Positions 29,401-38,393 of a stretch of 64,000 nt of DNA are shown piece after piece; position 1 is the first letter of the stretch, and each line of letters opens with the position of its first letter. The DNA lies in assembly GCA_907163375.1 (NCBI GenBank), contig CAJQUW010003622.1, positions 434,001 to 498,000 of the forward strand, in the 5' to 3' direction. The notes beneath the pieces were generated by a model. It was not told the DNA's origin. It was given only the letters and a program-made list of their open reading frames with translations, and made no database searches. This DNA comes from Prostheceraeus crozeri (lineage: Eukaryota > Platyhelminthes > Polycladida > Euryleptidae). Both the position numbers and the translations under genes were made by a program.

Positions 29401-29911
29401 CTATTATTTGTCCAGTATGGTGGTCGATTTTTACATATTTTATTTTAAGATAGATGAGCGCCTTCATCCTAAAATTGTCTAAATTGTTGAAGAGCGCTTC
29501 TATCAATGATGAATTTTGATGAAACCTTTCCTCAAAGTTAGCAATGGTTTCTGAGGAGTCCATCTGGTAGTTCCTCACTAAATTATTTATGGACACTTCA
29601 GTGAGTTGGATAGAGGAGGTACCGTTGGTGTAGCTATCGTTCGTGTGTGTATGTTGAAGTCTGTGCGAAGATAGTTCAAAACGTGTCTCGAAAGACTGAG
29701 CGCACAAGTCGCAAGAAAAGGAGACGACGTTAACAGAATCATCCCCACCTCCGGAGATTGATGCCGGCTTAGGTCGACAAACACCTCGCTTGATGTGTCG
29801 GGTGAGATCCCATTTCCTCGTGAAGATGTGCCCACAGTCAGCACATTCCCACTCGTTACCATGTCGCGACAGTTCTGAGCTGGAACTCACATCACCTGAA
29901 AGAGAAATCAT
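26390..29911 (-). CDS. Polinton protein-primed family B DNA polymerase with N-terminal zinc fingers
   Basis: About 1173 residues from ATG 29911. Two C2H2 fingers lead (about residues 23-45 and 66-90) and a third Cys/His cluster lies near 385-405. Then come the proofreading exonuclease motifs: ADIECY (~435), FHNFKGYDSH (~568) and YLKLDVFLLAD (~728). The polymerase motifs are A, YDQNNLYGSS (~818); B, NNSLFGKTMED (~992); and C, GGDTDSFF (~1088). This order and the gaps between A and B fit protein-primed enzymes with terminal-protein insertions. The enzyme copies the element. The gene runs leftward from a CCAAT-TATA promoter near 30260. Confidence 0.92.
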   Translation of the reverse strand: MISLSGDVSSSSELSRHGNEWECADCGHIFTRKWDLTRHIKRGVCRPKPASISGGGDDSVNVVSFSCDLCAQSFETRFELSSHRLQHTHTNDSYTNGTSSIQLTEVSINNLVRNYQMDSSETIANFEERFHQNSSLIEALFNNLDNFRMKALIYLKIKYVKIDHHTGQIIERLEFHIPSSPATEVVDYESWINFHIQGLKLNIDKFNERDSGLIFDGIESALFKISLLGNHSGRGSFKLPKNLKNKTAVINVDCESQCFKYAVLSILHYNDINANRNRTYSYRQWENELNFDDCNSDDMKIKDIEKFEKLNNIKIVLHVWEKGLKGVRYNSRSSCYDHVVNLLLVRQDDSEEWHYCGIPKISRLYHHLRNSTSSEIYYCDRCIRNFRSKNKFETHYEWCKRGKLQMERMPKDKEFSYRENGDELSPLRVIYADIECYIDDNIHRPAAISCYEVWHDHFQNRKNKMHVWQGEDCIYQFLQFLEQAVKFQQKYDGELYRRSLHMTADDQAKFDSCNVCPKCRKTFDDDKIKKVRDHDHITGKFRNALCSKCNFSLRMKRRTLPVIFHNFKGYDSHMIIKGGLGQMKEWKLDVIAQTREKFMAMTAKVPVDKTKENKTVYFDIKFLDSYQFMTASLASLVQNLKSLPLTQNLKKQYPNLTDEVITRKGVFPYAYFDAISKLGETSLPPIDKFKNDLSGAECKTEDYDHAQDAWIKFDCHTFGEYMIAYLKLDVFLLADVFQEFRRVALEEDKLDPVHFVSLPAMSFKSAFKMTGETIHLLQDPEMYNLFERGIRGGLTFVNKHRLKSKIVGNDQTHLKYYDQNNLYGSSLSKPLPHSEFSWLDDSEIQHFSNPSNILAIPDEGDWGYYFEIDLIYPNNIKHKTVDFPLAPESGEVSKDMFSDFMKQFHKDLESCGQPKYKPCRKLLLTQYDKENYLVHFSILKFYLEMGMILKRVHRIIKFRQKAFLKPYIDSNSQKRALAQNNFEKDFYKYKNNSLFGKTMEDVRKRVNYKLVNDDQKYHKLISSPLFIDRDIIDEDLVGIKMIKSEVELCKPIYIGQAVLDYSKLEMYQLFYKILKPCPLVKEVRLLGGDTDSFFLGITTQKDLNFNEVGKSLERYFDTSNYPANHPLYSIKNKAKLGCFKDETAGKEIKSIPSHSCTYFNKCCIKTSLCFPKH

Positions 29912-30257
29912 TCTATCATCTCTGTTCAAGCCTCAGTGTATTGTTGCAACCTACCTTGACTCAATAACTCTAAACTTTCCTCGAGAAGGGAGGGCGTTGG
30001 TGATGAAGTTGATGCCTGAAATTGAGGAAGATGCTATGAACCACACGTTTGAGGGAGATGAGAGAGGAAATCTTCAACTTACCATTTCAATGAAATCAAG
30101 TTTAAGGTTGATGCTTCAATAAGATAGAGACTTCACTCAATTAATATGTCTCAAATTTGGAATTCACTTGTACACCTCAAATAATAGCAGAATTCGCTAG
30201 AGAATACTTCACTTATACGTCTCAAAGACAGCGTGAAATGACACGGATGTCACTTTG

Positions 30258-30305
30258 CTTATATCCTTTCATGCTCATCATTCATTGGCTGTTCATTCTG
30301 ATTGG
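30258..30305 (-). promoter_or_regulatory. polymerase promoter: two CCAAT boxes and a TATA box
   Basis: Read leftward: CCAAT at 30305-30301 and 30288-30284 (17 bp apart), 17 bp, then GGATATAAG at 30266-30258. The spacing is nearly identical to the left-end promoter at 14413-14460. The 448-bp gap it occupies (29931-30378) also has to serve the rightward gene at 30379. Confidence 0.65.
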
Positions 30306-30378
30306 TTGCTTGTTGATACTTAAGAATTAGAAAAATGTTAAAGTTATCATTATTCAAAGTCAGCATTTCAAAGACAAC

Positions 30379-30810
30379 ATGACAAGTCCTCCAACAACAC
30401 AAAATGCCGCATTGGAGTTCTCCTCTCCATGCACATCAGCAAAGGTGCTCGTTACACCAAATGCACCAAGAAAGGCGAAGGTGGAGAAGGCATACAATCT
30501 CGACAATATACGAAAGTTATCGGAGGACGATGAAGAGGAGTTGGCCGACCTAACAGGCATACGGTGGAAATATTTACAATATGATGTCGAAGGGGTGATG
30601 GAGATGACCAGCAAGTCGCAGTTGCATCAAATATGGGAGTGGTACACCCCTAACTCCCAACCGCGAACCGTGGCGGAGTGGGCGTACATTGACAACGTGA
30701 GGGACGCTGCAGAAGAACGTTTAAAGCAGCTCAACTGTTTTTGTGATCTATGTGAAGTCAGACTCTGGGACGATATTGACGATGAAGACCTTTTAAAATA
30801 CATGCCATAA
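30379..30810 (+). CDS. Polinton acidic protein of unknown function
   Basis: 143 residues, ATG at 30379. The N-terminal 35 residues are Ser/Thr/Pro-rich, the middle has an acidic run (KLSEDDEEELADL), and the C-terminus has a CFCDLC cysteine cluster followed by an acidic end (DDIDDEDLL). No known domain. It runs divergently from the polymerase and shares its upstream region. AATAAA at 30809-30814 overlaps the stop and is a clear polyadenylation signal. Confidence 0.55.
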   Translation: MTSPPTTQNAALEFSSPCTSAKVLVTPNAPRKAKVEKAYNLDNIRKLSEDDEEELADLTGIRWKYLQYDVEGVMEMTSKSQLHQIWEWYTPNSQPRTVAEWAYIDNVRDAAEERLKQLNCFCDLCEVRLWDDIDDEDLLKYMP

Positions 30811-30814
30811 TAAA
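30809..30814 (+). terminator. polyadenylation signal AATAAA
   Basis: AATAAA overlaps the TAA stop of the acidic protein gene; a T-rich tract (TGTTTATTTCG) follows. Confidence 0.6.
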
Positions 30815-31010
30815 TGTTTATTTCGTATTATCTTTGCTTTCATACTGACTTACTTGAATGGGGCTTTAGTGAATAATTTAACCATGTATACTTTTTCATT
30901 TGGAAATAGTAGCACGCTTAGTTTAACTTGCAAATCTTATAACATTTCATATGGGTGATAATGGTAGATGAAATAGTGTTAAATAAAATTAAGATAGCTT
31001 ACATGATTCT

Positions 31011-31541
31011 GGGATAGCAATCGACTGCGATCCATGTGTAAAGAGCTTGTTAGACTATGGAAGAGAGAAGTGTGTTATGTTGCGTGTGGCGCGTGAGTGT
31101 CCTCCCTTTCATTCCATTCATCAATTCGTCTCATTGATAGAGACAGGTAGAACTCATGGCTCTCATAACGTATGCAATGGAAAGTTTTAGGCAACCTTCG
31201 ACAGTTGGCTAAATGTCGCCCTGGCGCGAATGCATACTACGTTGAGACAGAGGCAATCACTTGCAAACATGACGCAGAGAGGTTTAACAAGATTGACCAT
31301 TGCCGAATGTCCCTTGCGGTATACATAGCTACGGGTTTCACCGCCGCCCTTTACAGGAACGCCCGTCGAAAGGAAGTATTACACCGAACTTCATTTGCAA
31401 CGTTCAAGTTGACTGATAGCAGATTCAACTTAATGATAGTATTCGCCAGTCCGAAGACTGCCCAGGGCAAACCGCGAGGAGGTTCTATCATGTCTTGCCC
31501 CATGGTGGCCCTTAAGAGAGCCGATGGTTCATTCTCGGGAT
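31011..31541 (+). repeat. near-identical direct repeat, copy 1 (531 bp)
   Basis: The same 531 bp recurs at 31895-32425 with only about four differences that I can see. The copies are 353 bp apart and enclose a leftward small gene with its own TATA box. Identity this high means a recent duplication or ongoing conversion. Confidence 0.85.
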
Positions 31542-31549
31542 TAGGTTGA
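31172..31549 (+). CDS. Polinton hypothetical protein in duplicated segment, copy 1
   Basis: 125 residues, ATG at 31172. Mixed composition with GANAYYVETEAITCKHDAER, a hydrophobic MSLAVYIATGFTAALY segment and a Gly/Ser-rich end. No family recognised. An alternative is that the duplicated segment is regulatory and the frame is chance; near-identity of the two copies means sequence conservation cannot decide. Confidence 0.35.
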   Translation: MQWKVLGNLRQLAKCRPGANAYYVETEAITCKHDAERFNKIDHCRMSLAVYIATGFTAALYRNARRKEVLHRTSFATFKLTDSRFNLMIVFASPKTAQGKPRGGSIMSCPMVALKRADGSFSGLG

Positions 31550-31801
31550 CTATTGGCTTGAATAGTCAAGGGGTATGACGGTTAGATTGTCATAAACCCT
31601 ATACCGCCGAGGTCGTACTGGTGCATCCGGCAACTTTCGGATGCGGGTGGTATTTGGAGTCCACACCTCATCCGTCCAAATGATCCTCTTGATCTTCCCC
31701 TTCTTCTCATCCTCATCCCACTCGTCGAGGATGACGAACTCGGGAATGGCGTTATCTTCATCAATGAAGACGGGAATGTTGTCGGCAGATGTGGCTTCCA
31801 T
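31550..31801 (-). CDS. Polinton small protein of unknown function
   Basis: 83 residues, ATG at 31801. The N-terminal half is acidic (ADNIPVFIDEDNAIPEF, DEWDEDEKKG) and the C-terminal half basic (RIRKLPDAPVRPRRYRVYD). A perfect TATATAAG lies at 31849-31842, about 41 bp before the ATG. This supports a real gene. It sits between the two copies of the 531-bp repeat. No known domain. Confidence 0.55.
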   Translation of the reverse strand: MEATSADNIPVFIDEDNAIPEFVILDEWDEDEKKGKIKRIIWTDEVWTPNTTRIRKLPDAPVRPRRYRVYDNLTVIPLDYSSQ

Positions 31802-31841
31802 CGTGACTTCAAATTGAATGAGAAGCGCTACAATCTTCTGG

Positions 31842-31849
31842 CTTATATA
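31842..31849 (-). promoter_or_regulatory. TATA box of the 83-residue gene
   Basis: TATATAAG on the minus strand, in good position for a transcript starting near 31818. It is the third TATA-type promoter seen in the element. Confidence 0.6.
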
Positions 31850-31894
31850 GGGTTTTCAACAATGAATTGCTCAACAGCGAATCAGAATGCTTCA

Positions 31895-32425
31895 GGGATA
31901 GCAATCGACTGCGATCCATGTGTAAAGAGCTTGTTAGACTACGGAAGAGAGAAGTGTGTTATGTTGCGTGTGGCGCGTGAGTATCCTCCCTTTCATTCCA
32001 TTCATCAATTCGTCTCATTGATAGAGACAGGTAGAACTCATGGCTCTCATAACGTATGCAATGGAAAGTTTTAGGCAACCTTCGACAGTTGGCTAAATGT
32101 CGCCCTGGCGCGAATGCATACTACGTTGAGACAGAGGCAATCACTTGCAAACATGACGCAGAGAGGTTTAACAAGATTGACCATTGCCGAATGTCCCTTG
32201 CGGTATACATAGCTACGGGTTTCACCGCCGCCCTTTACAGGAACGCCCGTCGAAAGGAAGTATTACACCGAACTTCATTTGCAACGTTCAAGTTGACTGA
32301 TAGCAGATTCAACTTAATGATAGTATTCGCCAGTCCGAAGACTGCCCAGGGCAAACCGCGTGGAGGTTCTATCATGTCTTGCCCCTAGGTGGCCCTTAAG
32401 AGAGCCGATGGTTCATTCTCGGGAT
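31895..32425 (+). repeat. near-identical direct repeat, copy 2 (531 bp)
   Basis: Offset 884 bp from copy 1 throughout. See copy 1 at 31011-31541. Confidence 0.85.
32056..32388 (+). CDS. Polinton hypothetical protein in duplicated segment, copy 2
   Basis: Same frame as at 31172-31549 and almost the same protein over 110 residues. It is annotated only because its twin is. Confidence 0.3.
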   Translation: MQWKVLGNLRQLAKCRPGANAYYVETEAITCKHDAERFNKIDHCRMSLAVYIATGFTAALYRNARRKEVLHRTSFATFKLTDSRFNLMIVFASPKTAQGKPRGGSIMSCP

Positions 32426-32428
32426 AAT

Positions 32429-33769
32429 TCAAGGACTCAAGCTTGCCGCTTCGCCTCCGGCTCGTTCACGGAAGCAGGTGGTCGCTTCTCTTTGATATCT
32501 GTAAAGAAAGAAGTTGTTAGTTATTATCTTGAACTCTAAGTTACTTGTTTTAAACTTACAGATCTTCTCAGGACGTGGCTCGAACAGGAATCCTGTGATC
32601 GCCTCCTTGTGGTCGAATGTAAAGTGAAGGCATTCGATACCTTTTTTAGCCCTGCTATAACACATCTCGTCTCTGCCACGTTCACAGAGGAGCGGTCTTG
32701 CGGGCACACGTCCTTTCTTGTCAAGGGGAATGTGGAGGCGACTTGATCGTCGAGTACTGCTACTCATTACTTGCTGGTGCAGCTCCTGATTAGTCGCCAC
32801 CACCTTCCCCAACTGCTTTCGCAGCCCTTCCACCTCCTCCCTCATCTTTCTTAACTCCTTCTCCTGACTCTCTCTCTCGATGAGGAGCTGCTCTTCTTTA
32901 GCCTTACTAGCGAGGTGCGAGAACCTCTCGCGATCGAGCTCTCCTTCTTTCTCAAAAAGACTAGCTTGAGTCTTCTTGAGCTCCTGAGTGACTCGCGAGA
33001 GGTTCTCGGAACTCGCTTTATAGAAGAAACAGTCCCTCTTCCACACCTCCAACTCATTCTTCAGCTTGTCATAGTTATCAACCAGTGGTGGGCGCATAAT
33101 GAAGTTGCGACATTGAGCCGCAATCCCACCACTGGTTGATAACTTAGCCGGCTGCACCTCGCTATCGAGGTCAACGTCCCTCACCGCCTCTACCTCGCTA
33201 TCGAGGTAGACACTCTCGACTAGGTCAACCTTCGTCGAGCCTTTATCCTCCTCCTCTTCCTCACTGTCGCTGCTACTTGTAGCCGACTCATCGCTAGAGG
33301 AGGAGGAGGATTTACTCGACTTCGGAGAAGACTCAATCGGAGTGGGTGAGAGAGCCTTTGCTGGCATGCTAGAAGATGGAGCCTCTGCTGTCGTGATAGA
33401 CTCGACAGCAGACTGAGTCTCTAGAATCGGGGTGGGCGAGAGAGCCTTTGCTGGTGCACAAGATGAGGGAGGCTTTGCTGACGTGATAGCCTCGATAGCA
33501 CACTGAGTCTCCAGAGCTTTCAACTCTGAGCTGAAGAGACTTTGCTTCGCCTCCTCAGTCAGCTCTGGTTGACTGCAGCTGCTATGCTTGGCATGCCACT
33601 CCGGTAGCGTCTCGACAAGGCGAGATGCATTATGGCTGCTACAAAAGTATCGAATGCCCCCTACCATTCGCTTATGTGCACAAGAATGCTTCTTAAAGGC
33701 ATCGCTACGAAAAATCTTTGAACAGACGCAAAGCTTAAAAGCCGTCTTTGCATTGTTGTAGTTAACCAT
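32429..33769 (-). CDS. Polinton zinc-finger/coiled-coil protein with Ser/Glu-rich repeats
   Basis: About 445 residues from ATG 33769. The N-terminus has a Cys/His cluster (CVCSKIF ... HSCAH) like a divergent C2H2 finger. Then two copies of a ~33-residue repeat ending PAKALSPTPI follow. Next is a Ser/Asp/Glu tract, and a twice-repeated (Y/D)LDSEV(E/Q)... motif. A long heptad-like coiled coil lies at about residues 250-355, with Glu/Lys/Arg abundance. A GT-AG intron candidate (32559-32499, GTAAGT to TTTACAG) sits near the 3' end. Composition suggests a nuclear scaffold or partner-binding protein. No family recognised. Confidence 0.5.
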   Translation of the reverse strand: MVNYNNAKTAFKLCVCSKIFRSDAFKKHSCAHKRMVGGIRYFCSSHNASRLVETLPEWHAKHSSCSQPELTEEAKQSLFSSELKALETQCAIEAITSAKPPSSCAPAKALSPTPILETQSAVESITTAEAPSSSMPAKALSPTPIESSPKSSKSSSSSSDESATSSSDSEEEEEDKGSTKVDLVESVYLDSEVEAVRDVDLDSEVQPAKLSTSGGIAAQCRNFIMRPPLVDNYDKLKNELEVWKRDCFFYKASSENLSRVTQELKKTQASLFEKEGELDRERFSHLASKAKEEQLLIERESQEKELRKMREEVEGLRKQLGKVVATNQELHQQVMSSSTRRSSRLHIPLDKKGRVPARPLLCERGRDEMCYSRAKKGIECLHFTFDHKEAITGFLFEPRPEKICKFKTSNLEFKIITNNFFLYRYQREATTCFRERAGGEAASLSP

Positions 33770-34689
33770 TTTCTGAAGTGAAAAGGGGAAAACAATGATT
33801 ATAATTCCGTAAACGTTTGATAGCAAACGATTGATTCCTAGTTTATAAAAACGGAAAAGAATGATTTTACACTTAGTGAGGAATGATAGATTTGAGTGTA
33901 GTGAGTGGCACTAGATCCCGTCGACAGCCCGAAGGCCTTGTACTGATCACTAGGGAAGTGAGAGATCTTCCCCGATACCCGCTCTTTACAGCTGAAGACA
34001 TCATTGTCACTGCCCCGAAGTGGTAACAGGAACGCCGAGTCAAAGGTAGTGATCAGTAGCTGGGATCCAACCCCTCAAAGCTGCCTTAGACTTAGTTACA
34101 TTTCAAATCTGATAGCAGATTTGAACTCAGCATACTTGAAAACCTTAGTCTACATGTTAAAACTTTGAAAAAACTGAAAATTAAGAATTTTTAAAAAATT
34201 CCGCATTTTACTACTCATACTACTTTTAAAAAATTTTATCAGTAGTAAAGACACTATCAAACTCTATCACACAAACTTTGAAGTAAGAAGATAGCTTGCC
34301 TACTTCAAAAGATAGAGTCCTTTGCAACCCGATATCGGGAGCTCAGAGCGACGACCGTCGCTTACCTCGTCTTTCGATGAAGTGATCAGACTTACGTTGT
34401 CGGGGGTTTATATATGCTCGGAAGAAAACTTAAAATGGCTCTATCTCCGAAAGTATTCATCGTAGCGACATGCGGTTTGTTGCAAACGATTTGTCTCATC
34501 ATTCTTTACAATATGACACCTGAACCATTCTCATATGACCACGGGAAGTTGGTGTGTCAGCACATGACCATGTAACATGCCACAAGTGAAAAAATTCCTA
34601 AGTGTGGGAGCTCCAGTGTGGTGAAAATTTTGAAAAATTTAAAACTTCCGAATTTTGACCTGGGACCTTTACCAAAACATTTTCCATCA
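33770..34689. other. Polinton non-coding segment before the right terminal block
   Basis: No gene seen. It must hold the promoter of the leftward gene starting at 33769. From about 34597 the sequence grows similar to the terminal repeat (words GACCTGGGACCTTTACCAAA and ATCAAATTTCGCTGAC) in diverged form. Confidence 0.5.
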
Positions 34690-35433
34690 AATTTCGCTGA
34701 CGTCCCCCCCCTCTGGACAGCTTGCTTCGATCTTGGCTTCTAGTGGACGGATTTTGTCGAGTGAGGTGTCATTTGAAAGCTAAGAGTGAGACAAATTCAC
34801 TGAAACAAACGGCTTGTTCCTATCTGTCTTCGTTTACATGTGAGACGCCATTTAAGATTTTAGGTCGGAGCTCACCTGAAAAAATCCTAAGTGTCAGAGT
34901 GACTTTGTATGGGAAAAATTAAAAATTTTCCAAAGTGTGGAATTTCGACCTGGGACCTTTACCAAAGTTTGTTTCATCAAATTTCGCTGACCCCCCCCCT
35001 TTGTTCTAACTTTGGTTCTAGTGGACGGATTTTGTTCGTTCGACTTGCATTGGAAAGAGGATGAAACACTGCTCGACCGCATTTTTCGTTGCGAGTCAAT
35101 CGGAGCAGCCGTTCAAAAGTTAGAGCGGTTACAAGATTTTAGGTCGGAGCTCACCTGAAAAAATCCTAAGTGTCAGAGTGACTTTGTATGGGAAAAATTA
35201 AAAATTTTCCAAAGTGTGGAATTTCGACCTGGGACCTTTACCAAAGTTTGTTTCATCAAATTTCGCTGACCCCCCCCCTTTGTTCTAACTTTGGTTCTAG
35301 TGGACGGATTTTGTTCGTTCGACTTGCATTGGAAAGAGGATGAAACACTGCTCGACCGCATTTTTCGTTGCGAGTCAATCGGAGCAGCCGTTCAAAAGTT
35401 AGAGCGGTTACAAGATTTTAGGTCGGAGCTCAC
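34690..35433 (+). repeat. inner arm of the right-end palindrome, same orientation as the left terminal repeat
   Basis: Repeats left-terminal sequence from about 12998 onward in direct orientation, including GACAGCTTGCTTCGATCTTG and two of the ~279-bp units. At 35433 the sequence flips: the reverse complement begins after a 24-bp spacer. So the right end is a palindrome with arms of about 0.74 kb, beyond the normal inverted ends. Confidence 0.85.
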
Positions 35434-36554
35434 TCTGACACTTAGGATTTTTTCAGGTGAGCTCCGACCTAAAATCTTGTAACCGCTCTAACTTTTGAAC
35501 GGCTGCTCCGATTGACTCGCAACGAAAAATGCGGTCGAGCAGTGTTTCATCCTCTTTCCAATGCAAGTCGAACGAACAAAATCCGTCCACTAGAACCAAA
35601 GTTAGAACAAAGGGGGGGGGGGTCAGCGAAATTTGATGAAACAAACTTTGGTAAAGGTCCCAGGTCGAAATTCCACACTTTGGAAAATTTTTAATTTTTC
35701 CCATACAAAGTCACTCTGACACTTAGGATTTTTTCAGGTGAGCTCCGACCTAAAATCTTGTAACCGCTCTAACTTTTGAACGGCTGCTCCGATTGACTCG
35801 CAACGAAAAATGCGGTCGAGCAGTGTTTCATCCTCTTTCCAATGCAAGTCGAACGAACAAAATCCGTCCACTAGAACCAAAGTTAGAACAAAGGGGGGGG
35901 GTCAGCGAAATTTGATGAAACAAACTTTGGTAAAGGTCCCAGGTCGAAATTCCACACTTTGGAAAATTTTTAATTTTTCCCATACAAAGTCACTCTGACA
36001 CTTAGGATTTTTTCAGGTGAGCTCCGACCTAAAATCTTAAATGGCGTCTCACATGTAAACGAAGACAGATAGGAACAAGCCGTTTGTTTCAGTGAATTTG
36101 TCTCACTCTTAGCTTTCAAATGACACCTCACTCGACAAAATCCGTCCACTAGAAGCCAAGATCGAAGCAAGCTGTCCAGAGGGGGGGGGACGTCAGCGAA
36201 AAATTTTTATCTCCGATTGCTTTCAAATTCACCATACAGATGCAGAATTTCACGCTGAATCCGAATCTGGCCTCCGTTTTCACATCCGAGGCCGCGTTTG
36301 GACACTACACACCAAAACATACCACAGTTTAACCAAGACAACCTAGACGGTCGCCCACGTCAACCTAGACGGTCGCCCAAGTCCACCAGGCGGTCGGACA
36401 CAGACACCCAAGACTCACACACTGACGGTCCAGAGGGGGGGGGACGGCAGCGGAACCTCGCCGGCACATCACGACACTGGCGGACCAGAGGGGGGGGGGA
36501 CTCAGCGATGGCGGCCATCTTGCGCTATCTGGTGTTCGCCGTTTTCTTACTACT
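35434..36554 (-). repeat. right terminal inverted repeat of the Polinton
   Basis: About 1.12 kb, the reverse complement of the outer part of the left terminal repeat, down to AGTAGTAAGAAAACGGCGAA at the very end. It holds about two of the ~279-bp units, versus about four full ones on the left. Flanked outside by GACTCA (36555-36560). Confidence 0.92.
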
Positions 36555-36560
36555 GACTCA

Positions 36561-38273
36561 TATCGGATTGTGTTTCCGCCTTTCTTGCCAGATCGTCCGC
36601 CTCTTTCAGCAACAATTATGATCAATTCTGAACAAGAAAATGAAAAAATCGTATTTCGATCAATAGTGTACTTATATGAGCGATGCTTCAACACGATCAC
36701 ATAACACTTTTTTACGATACATATCTAAAGACAAATACTTGGAAATACTCCAAGTAGAGAGCTTTAATAGTCAAGTCCGGAAATAACAGTCCTCTCGAAT
36801 AACGAATTAGTCGTATTTTGAGAATAAGAAGAGCCCGGAACTCGAAGATCGCTAATATAAATCACAGAAACTTTACCTTTCGTTATGGAAGCTGAAATAT
36901 ATACATGTAACACTGGATCAGAAAATATGGTTCTAGTTATCTTCCTGATAATTTAAATTACATTTAAATTTCATTAATATTCTTCATTGTAAAAAAGCCC
37001 GACGTTTTACAATTTAAACACAGTACCTATAAATTTACTGATTTTTCCTGACTTTTTACTGACTCTAAGAATTTCCTGACTTTTCCTGACTCTTTACTGA
37101 CCCTAAGAATTTCCTGACTTTTACTGACCGCGGGCACCATGTATGATTATCAGAAAGTCCTGTAATAATTAATAAAATAGTAATCACTTAATCACTGCAT
37201 ATCGACAACCATAAGTAATGTATGGTCTTAATTACCGCATCCATCAGCCCTATTCACACTTGGCTTTGAAAAAATATGGAAGTCGATATGGGGGATGATG
37301 AGCGGATCTCTCAGACCTTGTCCGAACCTTACCAACTCAACAATAAAACGTTTTTAATTTTATAAAAGTAAATAATTTAATTTCTGATTTTAAATGTGAA
37401 GGTAGTTAAAAGACTTTGATGCTCTTTTGTCATACCGTTTCTGCTTTTGCTAGTGTTGTAGTCAATGTATTTGGAATATAAAACTTCACTCCAGGATTTT
37501 GGATATTTGAATGCAAGTTCTGACTATTTGAGACCCCATTTCAATGCTGCTGTATATTTCCTTGTGTATCCCTTTTCGGCTCCCTGGCGGGTGAATGCTA
37601 GCGGCAGAACTAGCGGGTGTCAAAAGATCAAACTATCCTTTCAAAATGGTAGTCTGATGCAGTTACACTTTGATGTCTAACAAATTGACGTTTGGGTAAC
37701 ATGACACATTGTGGCAGTGCTCATTCCATAATAAAAAGCCTCATGTTCATCGCATTTGTTCTTCGTTTAATGTGACCGTAGTGTGACAAGACTGCTTTAA
37801 GGGTGTAACAGTCTCTATGAACTATACCAGATTAGTTTAAGCTTAAAGCAGATATACATGCACTTTTGTTGTAGGCCTGCGTGTATGAGCGAGCATACTC
37901 TACTGGTATGACTACTGATGGCAATGAAAATGTTCAAATCGATTCGATCAAATATAAAATACAATATATAATATACAAATCAAATACAAAAGAAATATAG
38001 ATTTAACTTTGAAATATTTGTTTCCTTGGAAACATCATAAGCCTGTCCCAAAGGCCACAATTAACTAATTTCCATCGTTATAAATCGCTAGGAATTCCGT
38101 TGAAAAAGAATGTTGATTGGATTATTATCGTTTTGTTGCGTACATAGAATAATCATCACATTTCGATTGCAGACATCCGATTTCTTTAATAAAAAATATT
38201 GAAAGTAAACACTAGGCCTGTCAATGTATTTTACACCTTACTAAAAGCAATTTCCTTTAAAAACAAAAATATC
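36561..38273. other. host non-coding stretch with a short tandem repeat
   Basis: Lies between the Polinton and the 3' end of the coiled-coil gene, so it includes that gene's 3' untranslated region. A degenerate tandem repeat built on TTTCCTGACT(C/T)TTTACTGAC lies at about 37048-37132. No gene recognised. Confidence 0.5.
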
Positions 38274-38393
38274 TTACTCCTCATCTTCCATAGGCATTTC
38301 CCAACCTTCACATAATTGTTTTAGTTCAGCTTCTGTTTCCTGATTGATTTGTGTCAAGTACTCCTTCTGCTTCTGAATTTTCTGAATTTCAAC
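38274..38393 (-). CDS. coiled-coil gene, terminal exon 6
   Basis: 120 bp; acceptor TTTCTTGCAG, ends at TAA (38276-38274). Encodes a last helix and the acidic tail. Confidence 0.85.
   Translation of the reverse strand, partial: VEIQKIQKQKEYLTQINQETEAELKQLCEGWEMPMEDEE

Larger units (their letters stand above)
12640..36554. mobile_element. Polinton (Maverick) element, 23.9 kb, looks nearly whole
   Basis: Borders are exact: the element starts AGTAGTAAG, ends CTTACTACT, and is flanked by a perfect 6-bp duplication GACTCA at 12634-12639 and 36555-36560. A 6-bp duplication and 5'-AG ends are hallmarks of the superfamily. It encodes the diagnostic set of protein-primed family B polymerase, retroviral-type integrase with chromodomain, packaging ATPase and adenain-like protease, plus capsid-type candidates. 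The intact target duplication, near-identical terminal repeats and mostly open genes point to a young insertion. I judge it nearly whole with a few probable breaks. The gene content resembles the animal group also called adintovirus-like elements; exact placement needs a polymerase tree. Confidence 0.95.

Noticed and set aside
29790-30122. Rightward 110-residue frame over the polymerase start
   Set aside because: It mostly mirrors the polymerase N-terminus in another frame and holds no domain.
36298-36621. 107-residue frame at the right Polinton border
   Set aside because: It runs across the terminal repeat and over the border into host DNA, so it cannot be an element gene.
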